Shown piece by piece: positions 1 to 5,625 of a stretch of 13,092 bases of DNA. The translations under genes and the position numbers were made by a program. The notes beneath the pieces are model-generated. The model was not told the origin of the DNA. It did not search any database and saw nothing but the letters and a program-made list of their open reading frames with translations. This stretch comes from Treponema sp. (lineage in GTDB: Bacteria > Spirochaetota > Spirochaetia > Treponematales > Breznakiellaceae): positions 1 to 13,092 of the forward strand of contig JAIRMT010000102.1 of assembly GCA_031258505.1 (NCBI GenBank), in the 5' to 3' direction. The first letter of the stretch is position 1. Every line of letters begins with the position of its first letter.

Positions 1-99
1 AGTGCAGCGGTACTGATGGCAACGATTCCCATGTTGATACTCTTTCTGTTTTGCCAACGTTACATCTACAACGGCCTTGCTGGTGCAGTAAAGTCTTAA
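1..99 (+). CDS. ABC sugar permease (MalG-type), 3' end only
   Basis: This is the last 32 codons and the TAA stop of a membrane permease whose start lies left of the window. The translated tail (SAAVLMATIPML...GAVKS) is identical in protein to the end of the complete permease at 4407-5234. The DNA differs from 5136-5234 at one base only (a at 6 versus g at 5141), which is silent. It contains the final hydrophobic segment (VLMATIPMLILFLF) and a short basic cytoplasmic tail. By analogy with the complete copy it would be the MalG-like half of a CUT1 carbohydrate importer. The near-identity points to a recent duplication or gene conversion, so the missing part probably includes a second binding protein and permease pair. 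Confidence 0.9.
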   Translation, partial: SAAVLMATIPMLILFLFCQRYIYNGLAGAVKS

Positions 100-103
100 A
101 CTG

Positions 104-134
104 AGCCCGCTGACGCGATACGTGTCAGCGGGCT
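104..134 (+). terminator. Long hairpin just after the permease stop codon
   Basis: Five bases after the TAA, AGCCCGCTGACGCG (104-117) pairs with CGTGTCAGCGGGCT (121-134) across an ATA loop. This gives 14 pairs, one of them G-U in the + strand RNA. No T-run follows, so it is not a classic intrinsic terminator; it could stabilise the 3' end of the permease mRNA or help stop transcription. It also forms the first unit of the 23-bp repeat array. The equivalent hairpin at 5239-5269 has a matching two-sided base change, which supports real pairing. Confidence 0.55.
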
Positions 135-555
135 GACGCGATACGTGTCAGAGTGCTGACACGATACGGGTCAGAGTGCTGACACGATACGGGTCAGAGT
201 GCTGACACGATACGGGTCAGAGTGCTGACGCGATACGGGTCAGCGTGCTGACACGATACGGGTCAGCGTGCTGACACGATACGGGTCAGAGTGCTGACAC
301 GATACGGGTCAGAGTGCTGACACGATACGGGTCAGAGTGCTGACGCGATACGTGTCAGAGTGCTGACGCGATACGTGTCAGAGTGCTGACACGATACGGG
401 TCAGAGTGCTGACACGATACGGGTCAGAGTGCTGACGCGACACGTGTCAGCCTGCTGACGCGATACGTGTCAGAGTGCTGACGCGACACGGGTCAGAGTG
501 CTGACACGATACGGGTCAGAGTGCTGACGCGACACGTGTCAGAGTGCTGACGCGA
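111..555. repeat. 23-bp palindromic tandem array 1 (19 full units plus a fragment)
   Basis: Units start every 23 bp from 111 to 525 without a single slip, and a broken copy begins at 548. Each unit is a 17-bp imperfect palindrome, TGACRCGAYACGKGTCA, plus a 6-bp linker, mostly GAGTGC (variants GCGTGC, GCCTGC, GCGGGC). The arms are 7 bp around a 3-bp centre. The paired variable positions 5 and 13 of the core occur as G/T (7 units), A/G (10) and G/G (2). The linker lets neighbouring units pair too, as GTCAG-AGTG-CTGAC. Each unit carries TGA on both strands, and 23 is not a multiple of 3, so all six frames are closed every 69 bp. It is not CRISPR: the linkers are 6 bp and repeated. Function unknown; RNA hairpin array, protein-binding array and selfish satellite are all possible. 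Confidence 0.95.
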
Positions 556-580
556 GACTAGCTTACCCACGTTTCATCAC

Positions 581-607
581 TTGACAAGTAAACGTAATAC
601 TTATAAT
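581..607 (+). promoter_or_regulatory. Probable sigma-70-type promoter of the mannanase gene
   Basis: A perfect TTGACA (581-586) and a perfect TATAAT (602-607) are separated by 15 bp, two shorter than the optimum, so strength may be reduced or activator-dependent. The predicted start near 614 gives a leader of about 45 nt ending in GGAGG (649-653). It lies immediately downstream of repeat array 1, so the mannanase gene appears to have its own transcription unit. Confidence 0.6.
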
Positions 608-659
608 CCATCAAATAGTTACTTAATAACACAGAAAAATAGCAGAGTGGAGGGCTATG

Positions 660-1781
660 ATGAAAACGGGTAATAGGGTAACAGCGGGACTGGTGCTGTC
701 GGTAATGGCGGGCGTGGGTGTGTTCGCACAGGGACAGGAGCCGACGCTGCGGGAGCGGCTCCTCAGCTATCTGGCCAGCGAGTATGGCAAGCACATCCTC
801 TCTGGACAGATGGACACCTCGTGGGATGACAGTATGGATATGATCAGGCGCGTGTTTGTCGATACCGGCAAGTATCCCGCGATTAAGGGTTTTGATTATC
901 TCAACATTCGCAACCCCAGCTTTGGCGGCGGCGGCTCCAAACAGACTGAGGAAGCCATCGCATGGTGGCAAAATCCGCCGATCCCCGGTAAGCATGGCAT
1001 TGTCGCGTTCTGCTGGCATTGGCGGATGCCGCGTACCGGCCTGCAGCGCGCCGCTAATGACGAGTTCTATACCGCATTCGCCAGCAATAATCACACCACA
1101 TTCCGTATACCCTACGACGCCGCGACCAGCAGACTGAAAACCGAATCCGCTGAATTCTCCCTGATTAAGGAAGACCTTGATTTAGTAGCTGTGGAACTGG
1201 CAAAGCTCAAAGCTGCTGGTGTGCCTGTCCTTTGGCGCCCGCTTCACGAGGCAAGCGGAAACTGGTTCTGGTGGGGAACCGGCAGCGGCGCTCAGGTGAG
1301 CAACAGCCCGGCTGCATATAAGGCGCTGTGGGAGTATATCTACCATTATTATGTTGAGGTAAAGGCGCTGGACAATCTGGTTTGGGTATGGAACGGTCAG
1401 CGCCGCGACCTTTACCCGGATCCCGCTACAGTGGACATTGTTGGTCAGGACATATATCCCGCGGTTAGGAACGGCGTTCCCGACTTTAGTTCCCAGTTCG
1501 CCCGCTATGCCGAAAGCGCAACCTATAACTCTGCGCCGCGTATCATTGCCTACACGGAGAATGGAACCATGCCCGATCCCGACCAGCTCATCAGTGATGG
1601 GGCCAAGTGGTCATTTTTTATGACATGGAACGACGGCTGGCAATCAACTCAGGGACAGACCGACGCGAACAACTTCTGGACTGGCGAGTACCATAACCCG
1701 CAGGCTCATAAAGAAAAGGTGTATAGGCATGAGTATACCATCACCCTTGATGAACTGCCGGATCTTTCCCAATACCGATAA
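660..1781 (+). CDS. Secreted GH26 endo-beta-1,4-mannanase
   Basis: A glycoside hydrolase that should cut beta-mannan backbones outside the cytoplasm. Two ATGs are adjacent (657 and 660); 660 is preferred because GGAGG (649-653) then sits 6 nt upstream. Numbered from 660 (373 aa), residues 1-24 form a signal peptide (basic start, hydrophobic core, VFA cleavage site) with no lipobox cysteine. GH26 hallmarks are the early ILSGQ segment, RPLHEASGNWFWWG with His196 and general acid/base Glu197, and YTENG with probable nucleophile Glu300. The spacing of about 103 residues fits the family. The protein is a single catalytic domain without an obvious binding module. A transporter operon follows, which suggests mannooligosaccharide uptake. 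The family call is strong; the exact specificity (mannan, glucomannan or another GH26 activity) is inferred. Confidence 0.88.
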   Translation: MKTGNRVTAGLVLSVMAGVGVFAQGQEPTLRERLLSYLASEYGKHILSGQMDTSWDDSMDMIRRVFVDTGKYPAIKGFDYLNIRNPSFGGGGSKQTEEAIAWWQNPPIPGKHGIVAFCWHWRMPRTGLQRAANDEFYTAFASNNHTTFRIPYDAATSRLKTESAEFSLIKEDLDLVAVELAKLKAAGVPVLWRPLHEASGNWFWWGTGSGAQVSNSPAAYKALWEYIYHYYVEVKALDNLVWVWNGQRRDLYPDPATVDIVGQDIYPAVRNGVPDFSSQFARYAESATYNSAPRIIAYTENGTMPDPDQLISDGAKWSFFMTWNDGWQSTQGQTDANNFWTGEYHNPQAHKEKVYRHEYTITLDELPDLSQYR

Positions 1782-1835
1782 CATATCTTTTGATAAAGAC
1801 GCTTCAACGCCTGACGCCAGAGCCGCCAATCTGAC

Positions 1836-1899
1836 AACGAGTACCGCATCTCTCGGCGGAGAGATGCGTATGTTTTCTAACGAGTACCGCATCTCTCGG
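1836..1899. repeat. 21-bp direct repeat in the mannanase downstream region
   Basis: An identical 21-bp sequence beginning AACGAGTACCGCATCTCT and ending CGG occurs at 1836-1856 and 1879-1899, 43 bp apart. The first copy supplies the left arm of the hairpin at 1845-1868. A shorter relative, AACGTATCTCTTGG, lies at 1918-1931. A more diverged one, AACGAATGTCGTATATCTC, lies at 5497-5515 in the other intergenic region of this locus. This looks like a small dispersed repeat family that partly contributes transcript ends; the role is unknown. Confidence 0.7.
1845..1877 (+). terminator. Probable intrinsic terminator of the mannanase gene
   Basis: CGCATCTCTC (1845-1854) and GAGAGATGCG (1859-1868) form a perfect 10-bp stem with a GGCG loop, followed by TATGTTTTC. 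It begins 64 bp after the mannanase stop codon and precedes the separate promoter of the binding-protein operon. Confidence 0.6.
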
Positions 1900-2001
1900 T
1901 AGAAAGTTACACGGAGCAACGTATCTCTTGGCAAGGTAGGTGTCAAGAATACTGGAATCGTACCCCCCCGAAGACAAAATCGTACAGGTAAAAAATTTTG
2001 C

Positions 2002-2030
2002 TTGACAAAATAAAAATAAAGAGATAGATT
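2002..2030 (+). promoter_or_regulatory. Strong sigma-70-type promoter of the ABC transporter operon
   Basis: TTGACA (2002-2007) and TAGATT (2025-2030) are separated by exactly 17 bp of A-rich DNA. The predicted start is near 2037, which gives a leader of about 39 nt ending in GGAGG (2066-2070). Confidence 0.7.
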
Positions 2031-2036
2031 GTGTTA

Positions 2037-2052
2037 ACCTAAACAATTAGGT
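2037..2052. promoter_or_regulatory. Candidate operator at the transporter transcription start
   Basis: ACCTAA-ACAA-TTAGGT is a perfect 16-bp inverted repeat that begins at the predicted +1 of the promoter above, the usual place for a repressor site. The family of regulator cannot be told from the sequence, and no regulator gene lies in the window. It could instead act as a 5'-terminal mRNA hairpin, though a 6-bp AT-rich stem would be weak. Confidence 0.45.
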
Positions 2053-2075
2053 AATTAAACATTTTGGAGGCTAAC

Positions 2076-3470
2076 ATGAAAAATCTTAAAAGAAGACTCA
2101 CTGTAGCGGGTCTCACGGCTATTGGTTTGTCGGTATTGGCAGTAACGGCATGTAACAAATCGGAATCAACCGCAACCACAACAGGAAAGAAGAAGCTCGT
2201 GGTTTACACGCATCAAACCCAGCTCATTCTGGGAGATGAGAAGAAGGATGCAAGCGGGAATACCTACCGGGACCCATCAACGGCCTGGCAGAAGATTTTG
2301 ACCGATCAGTTTACCGAAGAAACCGGCATTGAGGTGGAATTCGTGGGATACGGTTCAGACGGCAACGTGATCAAACAGCTTTTGCAGGTACGCGATCCTG
2401 GGCTTGATCTGTTCAGCGTGGGATTTACGATAACCAACGCGGAGTATGAGCGGTACATGGCGCCGATTATGCCGGTGGCGGAAGCCGAGGTTATCTATGG
2501 CAAAGAACTTGTCGCCGCTATGCCTCAAGTTGACGGGACATTGAGAGCCTTGAATATTGCCAAAGAATACGGGGAAGCCCTCACTTATAACGAAGACGTC
2601 ATTAAGGCTGTGGGGTACGATGAAATTCCCACTGATTTCGCGGAATTTGAAATGATGCTGCAAAAGATTAAAGACGCGGGCATTACGCCGATTTCTTTAC
2701 ACCGGGTGGAAAATTGGCCCATGAGCGTATTGGGCAACATCTCAAACTATGTTGGCGGCAGAACCGACAGCTTTGTAAAAATGCTGGATGACCCAGAGCC
2801 TTTCAGCGAAGCATATCCAGTGGGTAAGACCATTAAAATATACACCACATGGAAATCAAAGGGCTTTTTTGAACAGGAAGTGTATCCTGATTTTGGTATT
2901 GCCATGGACTCTGTCGCCTACGGTAAGGCCGGGATGATGCTTTTTGGCTCATGGGTTGTACAGCAGATCATAAGCCGCGTACCCGAAGGCGTCCGTACCG
3001 ATGTTATCAAATTTGACGCGGTTCCAGATTTCGGTAATGGCCGGTATATCCTTGTGAATCCCGCCCAGCCGTACGCGATCAACGCGGGAAGCAAGAATAT
3101 TGAAGAAGCGAAACAGTACCTTGATTTTCTGGCGCATCAGCCCGAATACCTGGCGCAGATTGGCTGCATCGCCGTTCATAAAGACGTTACCCCTATCGCG
3201 CCCGGACATTTTACCCTGATCCAGAGCCGTGTTGAACGCGGTGAGGTACAGCAAATCATTGCCGCGCCCTTGACTCAGAACAGCATCGACAATGATGAAA
3301 TTCTTAAGGATGCCAATTTGCTGGCGGACAACAAATGGGTGGGACTTCCCTTTGATACGCTGGACATCACCAAGCCCAATGACTGGAGCGCCTACGACGC
3401 CCAGATCAAACGCCAGAACGACCTGTATAACCAGTATCGCAAAGAACGGGGCGCGTCCTATAAAAACTGA
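2076..3470 (+). CDS. Carbohydrate ABC transporter solute-binding lipoprotein (family 1)
   Basis: The extracytoplasmic receptor that captures a sugar and delivers it to the two permeases downstream. ATG 2076 is chosen because GGAGG (2066-2070) sits 5 nt before it; an in-frame TTG at 2064 would overlap the ribosome site. The 464-residue protein opens with KRR, a hydrophobic stretch and the lipobox VTAC with Cys26, so it is a lipoprotein, as is usual for binding proteins in spirochaetes. A Ser/Thr-rich linker (27-36) is followed by a typical MalE/UgpB-like fold beginning KKLVVYTHQTQ, with FTEETGIEVEFV near residues 80-90. Length and layout match family 1 extracellular binding proteins. Adjacency to a mannanase suggests beta-mannooligosaccharides as ligand; that is inference. 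It is first in the operon and separated from the permeases by a stabilising hairpin. Confidence 0.9.
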   Translation: MKNLKRRLTVAGLTAIGLSVLAVTACNKSESTATTTGKKKLVVYTHQTQLILGDEKKDASGNTYRDPSTAWQKILTDQFTEETGIEVEFVGYGSDGNVIKQLLQVRDPGLDLFSVGFTITNAEYERYMAPIMPVAEAEVIYGKELVAAMPQVDGTLRALNIAKEYGEALTYNEDVIKAVGYDEIPTDFAEFEMMLQKIKDAGITPISLHRVENWPMSVLGNISNYVGGRTDSFVKMLDDPEPFSEAYPVGKTIKIYTTWKSKGFFEQEVYPDFGIAMDSVAYGKAGMMLFGSWVVQQIISRVPEGVRTDVIKFDAVPDFGNGRYILVNPAQPYAINAGSKNIEEAKQYLDFLAHQPEYLAQIGCIAVHKDVTPIAPGHFTLIQSRVERGEVQQIIAAPLTQNSIDNDEILKDANLLADNKWVGLPFDTLDITKPNDWSAYDAQIKRQNDLYNQYRKERGASYKN

Positions 3471-3479
3471 GGGAATAGC

Positions 3480-3512
3480 GGTTGTTCCACAATTCAATGC
3501 CGTGGAACAACT
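3480..3512 (+). promoter_or_regulatory. Intercistronic hairpin between binding protein and permease genes
   Basis: GTTGTTCCAC (3481-3490) pairs perfectly with GTGGAACAAC (3502-3511), with an added G-U pair (3480/3512) and an 11-nt loop. No T-run follows, and the permease ribosome site AAGGAG starts 14 nt later. Hairpins in this place, as between malE and malF, commonly protect the upstream mRNA and let the binding protein be made in excess over the permeases. Confidence 0.6.
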
Positions 3513-3536
3513 ACGATACTTGATGAAGGAGAAAAA

Positions 3537-4406
3537 ATGCAAAAAATACAGGACATGGAAAAACAAAAGCGCCTCTTGATCGCGGTCTTTTTGGCAGTGC
3601 CGCTGCTTATGCTTTTTGTTTTTAGTTATATACCGATTATTTTCAATGTGTTCCTAGGGTTCACGGACTGGGACGGGGTAAGCAAAATAAAGGTTATCGG
3701 TCTGCGGAACTACCAGCGTATATTTTCTGACCCGCAGTATCTTCTGCTCTTCAGAAACTGCCTCTGGTATCTTCTGGTCGCCATTCCCCAACTGGCGCTT
3801 TCGTTTGTGCTGGCGGTTCTTGTCAACGGGAAATTCCGCGGCTTGAGCGTTTTCAAAGGCATACTGATATTTCCTTATATGCTGAACGGCATCATTGTTG
3901 CGGCCATTTTCATCACCTTTTTCAACAGCAACGGGACGTTCAACACCATACTGCGCTCACTGGGGTTTGAATCGCTTACCCGAAACTGGCTGCAAGACCT
4001 GAAAATCGTGAACCCGGCGATTGCGTCAATCAGCATCTGGCGGTATTACGGCATGGCGTTCATCATGTTCTTTGGGTCTCTTCAGGCTATCCCTTCGGAA
4101 CTATACGAATCCGCCGCGATTGACGGCTGCAATAAGTGGCAGGAGATACGGCATATCTCGGTGCCTTTCATCAAGAAAGTGCTTTTCATCAATGTCCTTC
4201 TCAGTATTTCCGGTTCTATCCAGGTGTTTGAAATCCCCTACATCATGCTGGGAGGCGCGAACAACACCTCGGTACCGGTCATTCAGATTCAGCAAAGCAT
4301 GAACGACGGGCGCGTCGGGTTCGCCGCGGCAATGTCAATCGTGGTCTTTTTTGTGGTGGTCTTTTCTGTTCTACTGCAGCGCTTACTTGTCAAGGAGAAA
4401 GATTAA
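3537..4406 (+). CDS. ABC sugar permease, MalF/UgpA type
   Basis: One half of the membrane channel of a CUT1 carbohydrate importer (289 aa). Start: ATG with AAGGAG (3526-3531) 5 nt upstream. Six hydrophobic segments are visible, the first at residues 13-39 (LLIAVFLAVPLLMLFVFS) followed by the common GFTDWDG loop. The cytoplasmic EAA-type loop that docks the ATPase is ELYESAAIDGCNKWQEIRHI (188-207), ending VP at 209-210. The stop codon is followed immediately by the ATG of the second permease, so the two are surely co-translated. No ATPase gene is in the window; CUT1 systems often use one shared MsmX/MsmK-type ATPase, which would have to be encoded elsewhere. Confidence 0.93.
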   Translation: MQKIQDMEKQKRLLIAVFLAVPLLMLFVFSYIPIIFNVFLGFTDWDGVSKIKVIGLRNYQRIFSDPQYLLLFRNCLWYLLVAIPQLALSFVLAVLVNGKFRGLSVFKGILIFPYMLNGIIVAAIFITFFNSNGTFNTILRSLGFESLTRNWLQDLKIVNPAIASISIWRYYGMAFIMFFGSLQAIPSELYESAAIDGCNKWQEIRHISVPFIKKVLFINVLLSISGSIQVFEIPYIMLGGANNTSVPVIQIQQSMNDGRVGFAAAMSIVVFFVVVFSVLLQRLLVKEKD

Positions 4407-5234
4407 ATGTTGTCAGAATCAAAACTGTATCAGACGCTCAGGTATATTTTGCTTGTCCTCGCGGTGGCGTTTGTTATCGTGCCGTTGATCCCGCTGTTGT
4501 TTATGGCGTTCAAGACAGGCGTGGAGTTCCGAGAAACCTCGGTGTTCAAAGCGCCGGAAAACTGGCTTAACCTCTACAACTTTGCCTATGCCATCCGGGT
4601 AGGCAACCTGTTCAGCGCCCTATTTACGACGCTGGCCATCCTTGCGGTTTCCCTGTTCTTCGGCGTCAACTTTTGCTGTATGGTGTCGTTTGTGCTGCAG
4701 CGCTTCAACTTTCGCGGCAAAAAGCTGGTAATGGGAGCCTATCTTTTAACTATGTTCATTCCGGTGGTAACGACTCAGGTTGTCGTGTTCCGCATTATCT
4801 ACACGATTGGTCTGATAAACCATCCCGGTTCGCTCATGCTGTTGTATTCAGGCGTCGGCATTGTGGATATTTACATCGTAATAAACATCCTCAACACGAT
4901 TCCCGTGTCTCTGGACGAGGCGGGTCTGCTGGACGGCGCGGGCTATTTCCGTATCTACTTCAGCCTCATTCTGCCCCTGCTTAAACCGGCAATCGTAACA
5001 TTAGCAGTCATCAAAGGTATTGGCATCTACAACGACTTTTATATCCCGAACCTCTACCTCATTCGCGGGGCGCAAACCCTGACAGTGGCGCTCTACCGCT
5101 TTTTCAGTGGACTTTCCACACCTTTCGAGGTAGTCAGTGCGGCGGTACTGATGGCAACGATTCCCATGTTGATACTCTTTCTGTTTTGCCAACGTTACAT
5201 CTACAACGGCCTTGCTGGTGCAGTAAAGTCTTAA
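4407..5234 (+). CDS. ABC sugar permease, MalG/UgpE type
   Basis: The partner membrane subunit (275 aa). Its ATG directly abuts the TAA of the first permease; the ribosome site AAGGAG (4392-4397) lies inside that gene. Residues 12-36 form the first membrane segment, followed by an extracytoplasmic loop. The ATPase-docking EAA loop is SLDEAGLLDGAGYFRIYFSL (168-187), ending LILP at 187-190. The C-terminal region (VLMATIPMLILFLF) is the last membrane segment. The last 99 bp are repeated almost exactly at the left edge of the window, and the homology continues past the stop into the 23-bp repeats. This shows a duplicated cassette. Confidence 0.93.
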   Translation: MLSESKLYQTLRYILLVLAVAFVIVPLIPLLFMAFKTGVEFRETSVFKAPENWLNLYNFAYAIRVGNLFSALFTTLAILAVSLFFGVNFCCMVSFVLQRFNFRGKKLVMGAYLLTMFIPVVTTQVVVFRIIYTIGLINHPGSLMLLYSGVGIVDIYIVINILNTIPVSLDEAGLLDGAGYFRIYFSLILPLLKPAIVTLAVIKGIGIYNDFYIPNLYLIRGAQTLTVALYRFFSGLSTPFEVVSAAVLMATIPMLILFLFCQRYIYNGLAGAVKS

Positions 5235-5238
5235 ACTG

Positions 5239-5269
5239 AGCCTGCTGACGCGATACGTGTTAGCAGGCT
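5239..5269 (+). terminator. Hairpin after the second permease, paralogue of 104-134
   Basis: AGCCTGCTGACGCG (5239-5252) pairs with CGTGTTAGCAGGCT (5256-5269) around ATA: 14 pairs, two of them G-U in + strand RNA. Compared with 104-134, C108 has become T5243 and its partner G130 has become A5265, so the pair is kept; C126 to T5261 keeps a G-U pair. Both changes preserve the sense-strand fold. No T-run follows. Probable 3' end of, or stabiliser for, the transporter mRNA. Confidence 0.6.
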
Positions 5270-5452
5270 GACGCGATATGTGTTAGCCTGCTGACACGAT
5301 ACGGGTCAGAGTGCTGACGCGATACGTGTCAGAGTGCTGACGCGATACGTGTCAGAGTGCTGACGCGATACGTGTCAGCCTGCTGACGCGATACGTGTCA
5401 GAGTGCTGACGCGATACGTGTCAGCCTGCTGACGCGATACGTGTCAGAGTGC
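5246..5452. repeat. 23-bp palindromic tandem array 2 (9 units)
   Basis: Same unit as array 1. Cores start at 5246 and every 23 bp to 5430, and only TGAT of a tenth core remains at 5453. Eight units carry the G/T combination at core positions 5 and 13 and one (5292) carries A/G. Linkers are GCAGGC, GCCTGC and GAGTGC. The array begins the same distance after the permease stop as array 1, so the two descend from one ancestor and have since expanded or shrunk independently (9 versus 19 units). Confidence 0.95.
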
Positions 5453-5455
5453 TGA

Positions 5456-5543
5456 TGAACTGTATGTTCCATCCAAAAGATGATGTATATTTTTCCAACG
5501 AATGTCGTATATCTCAATGGTGAACTGTATGTTCCATCCAAAA
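5456..5543. repeat. 23-bp direct repeat pair after array 2
   Basis: An identical 23-bp sequence, TGAACTGTATGTTCCATCC followed by AAAA, occurs at 5456-5478 and 5521-5543, 65 bp apart. It is unrelated in sequence to the palindromic units but of the same length. Between the copies is a diverged member of the AACGAGTACCGC motif family (5497-5515). No coding potential is seen in this stretch. Confidence 0.75.
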
Positions 5544-5612
5544 AATCTTGACTAAGATGAACTCACGCAGAGGGGAAAGAAGGTATGATTCCTCTCTGCG
5601 GCTCTGCGTGAG
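5540..5612. terminator. Competing hairpins between convergent operons
   Basis: CTCACGCAGAG (5562-5572) pairs perfectly with CTCTGCGTGAG (5602-5612). Part of the same left arm, CGCAGAGGGGAA (5566-5577), can instead pair with TTCCTCTCTGCG (5589-5600), with one G-U in + strand RNA. On the minus strand the region continues into a short ATCTT/AAGAT hairpin and six Ts (complement of 5540-5545), so it may end the fucosidase transcript. It lies 14 bp beyond the fucosidase stop codon, where a terminator is expected, but neither stem is followed directly by a strong T-run. Confidence 0.45.
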
Positions 5613-5625
5613 GTAATGGGAAACA

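Noticed and set aside
111..555. CRISPR array
   Set aside because: The interval between cores is only 6 bp and its sequence repeats; CRISPR spacers are about 30 bp and unique, and no cas gene is present.
618..630. GTTA-CTTAA-TAAC inverted repeat downstream of the mannanase -10 box
   Set aside because: Arms of 4 bp in AT-rich DNA are too short to support an operator call.
558..1094. Minus-strand 178-codon frame
   Set aside because: It runs antisense to the start of the GH26 gene and its promoter and resembles no protein family; the GH26 frame has clear motifs.
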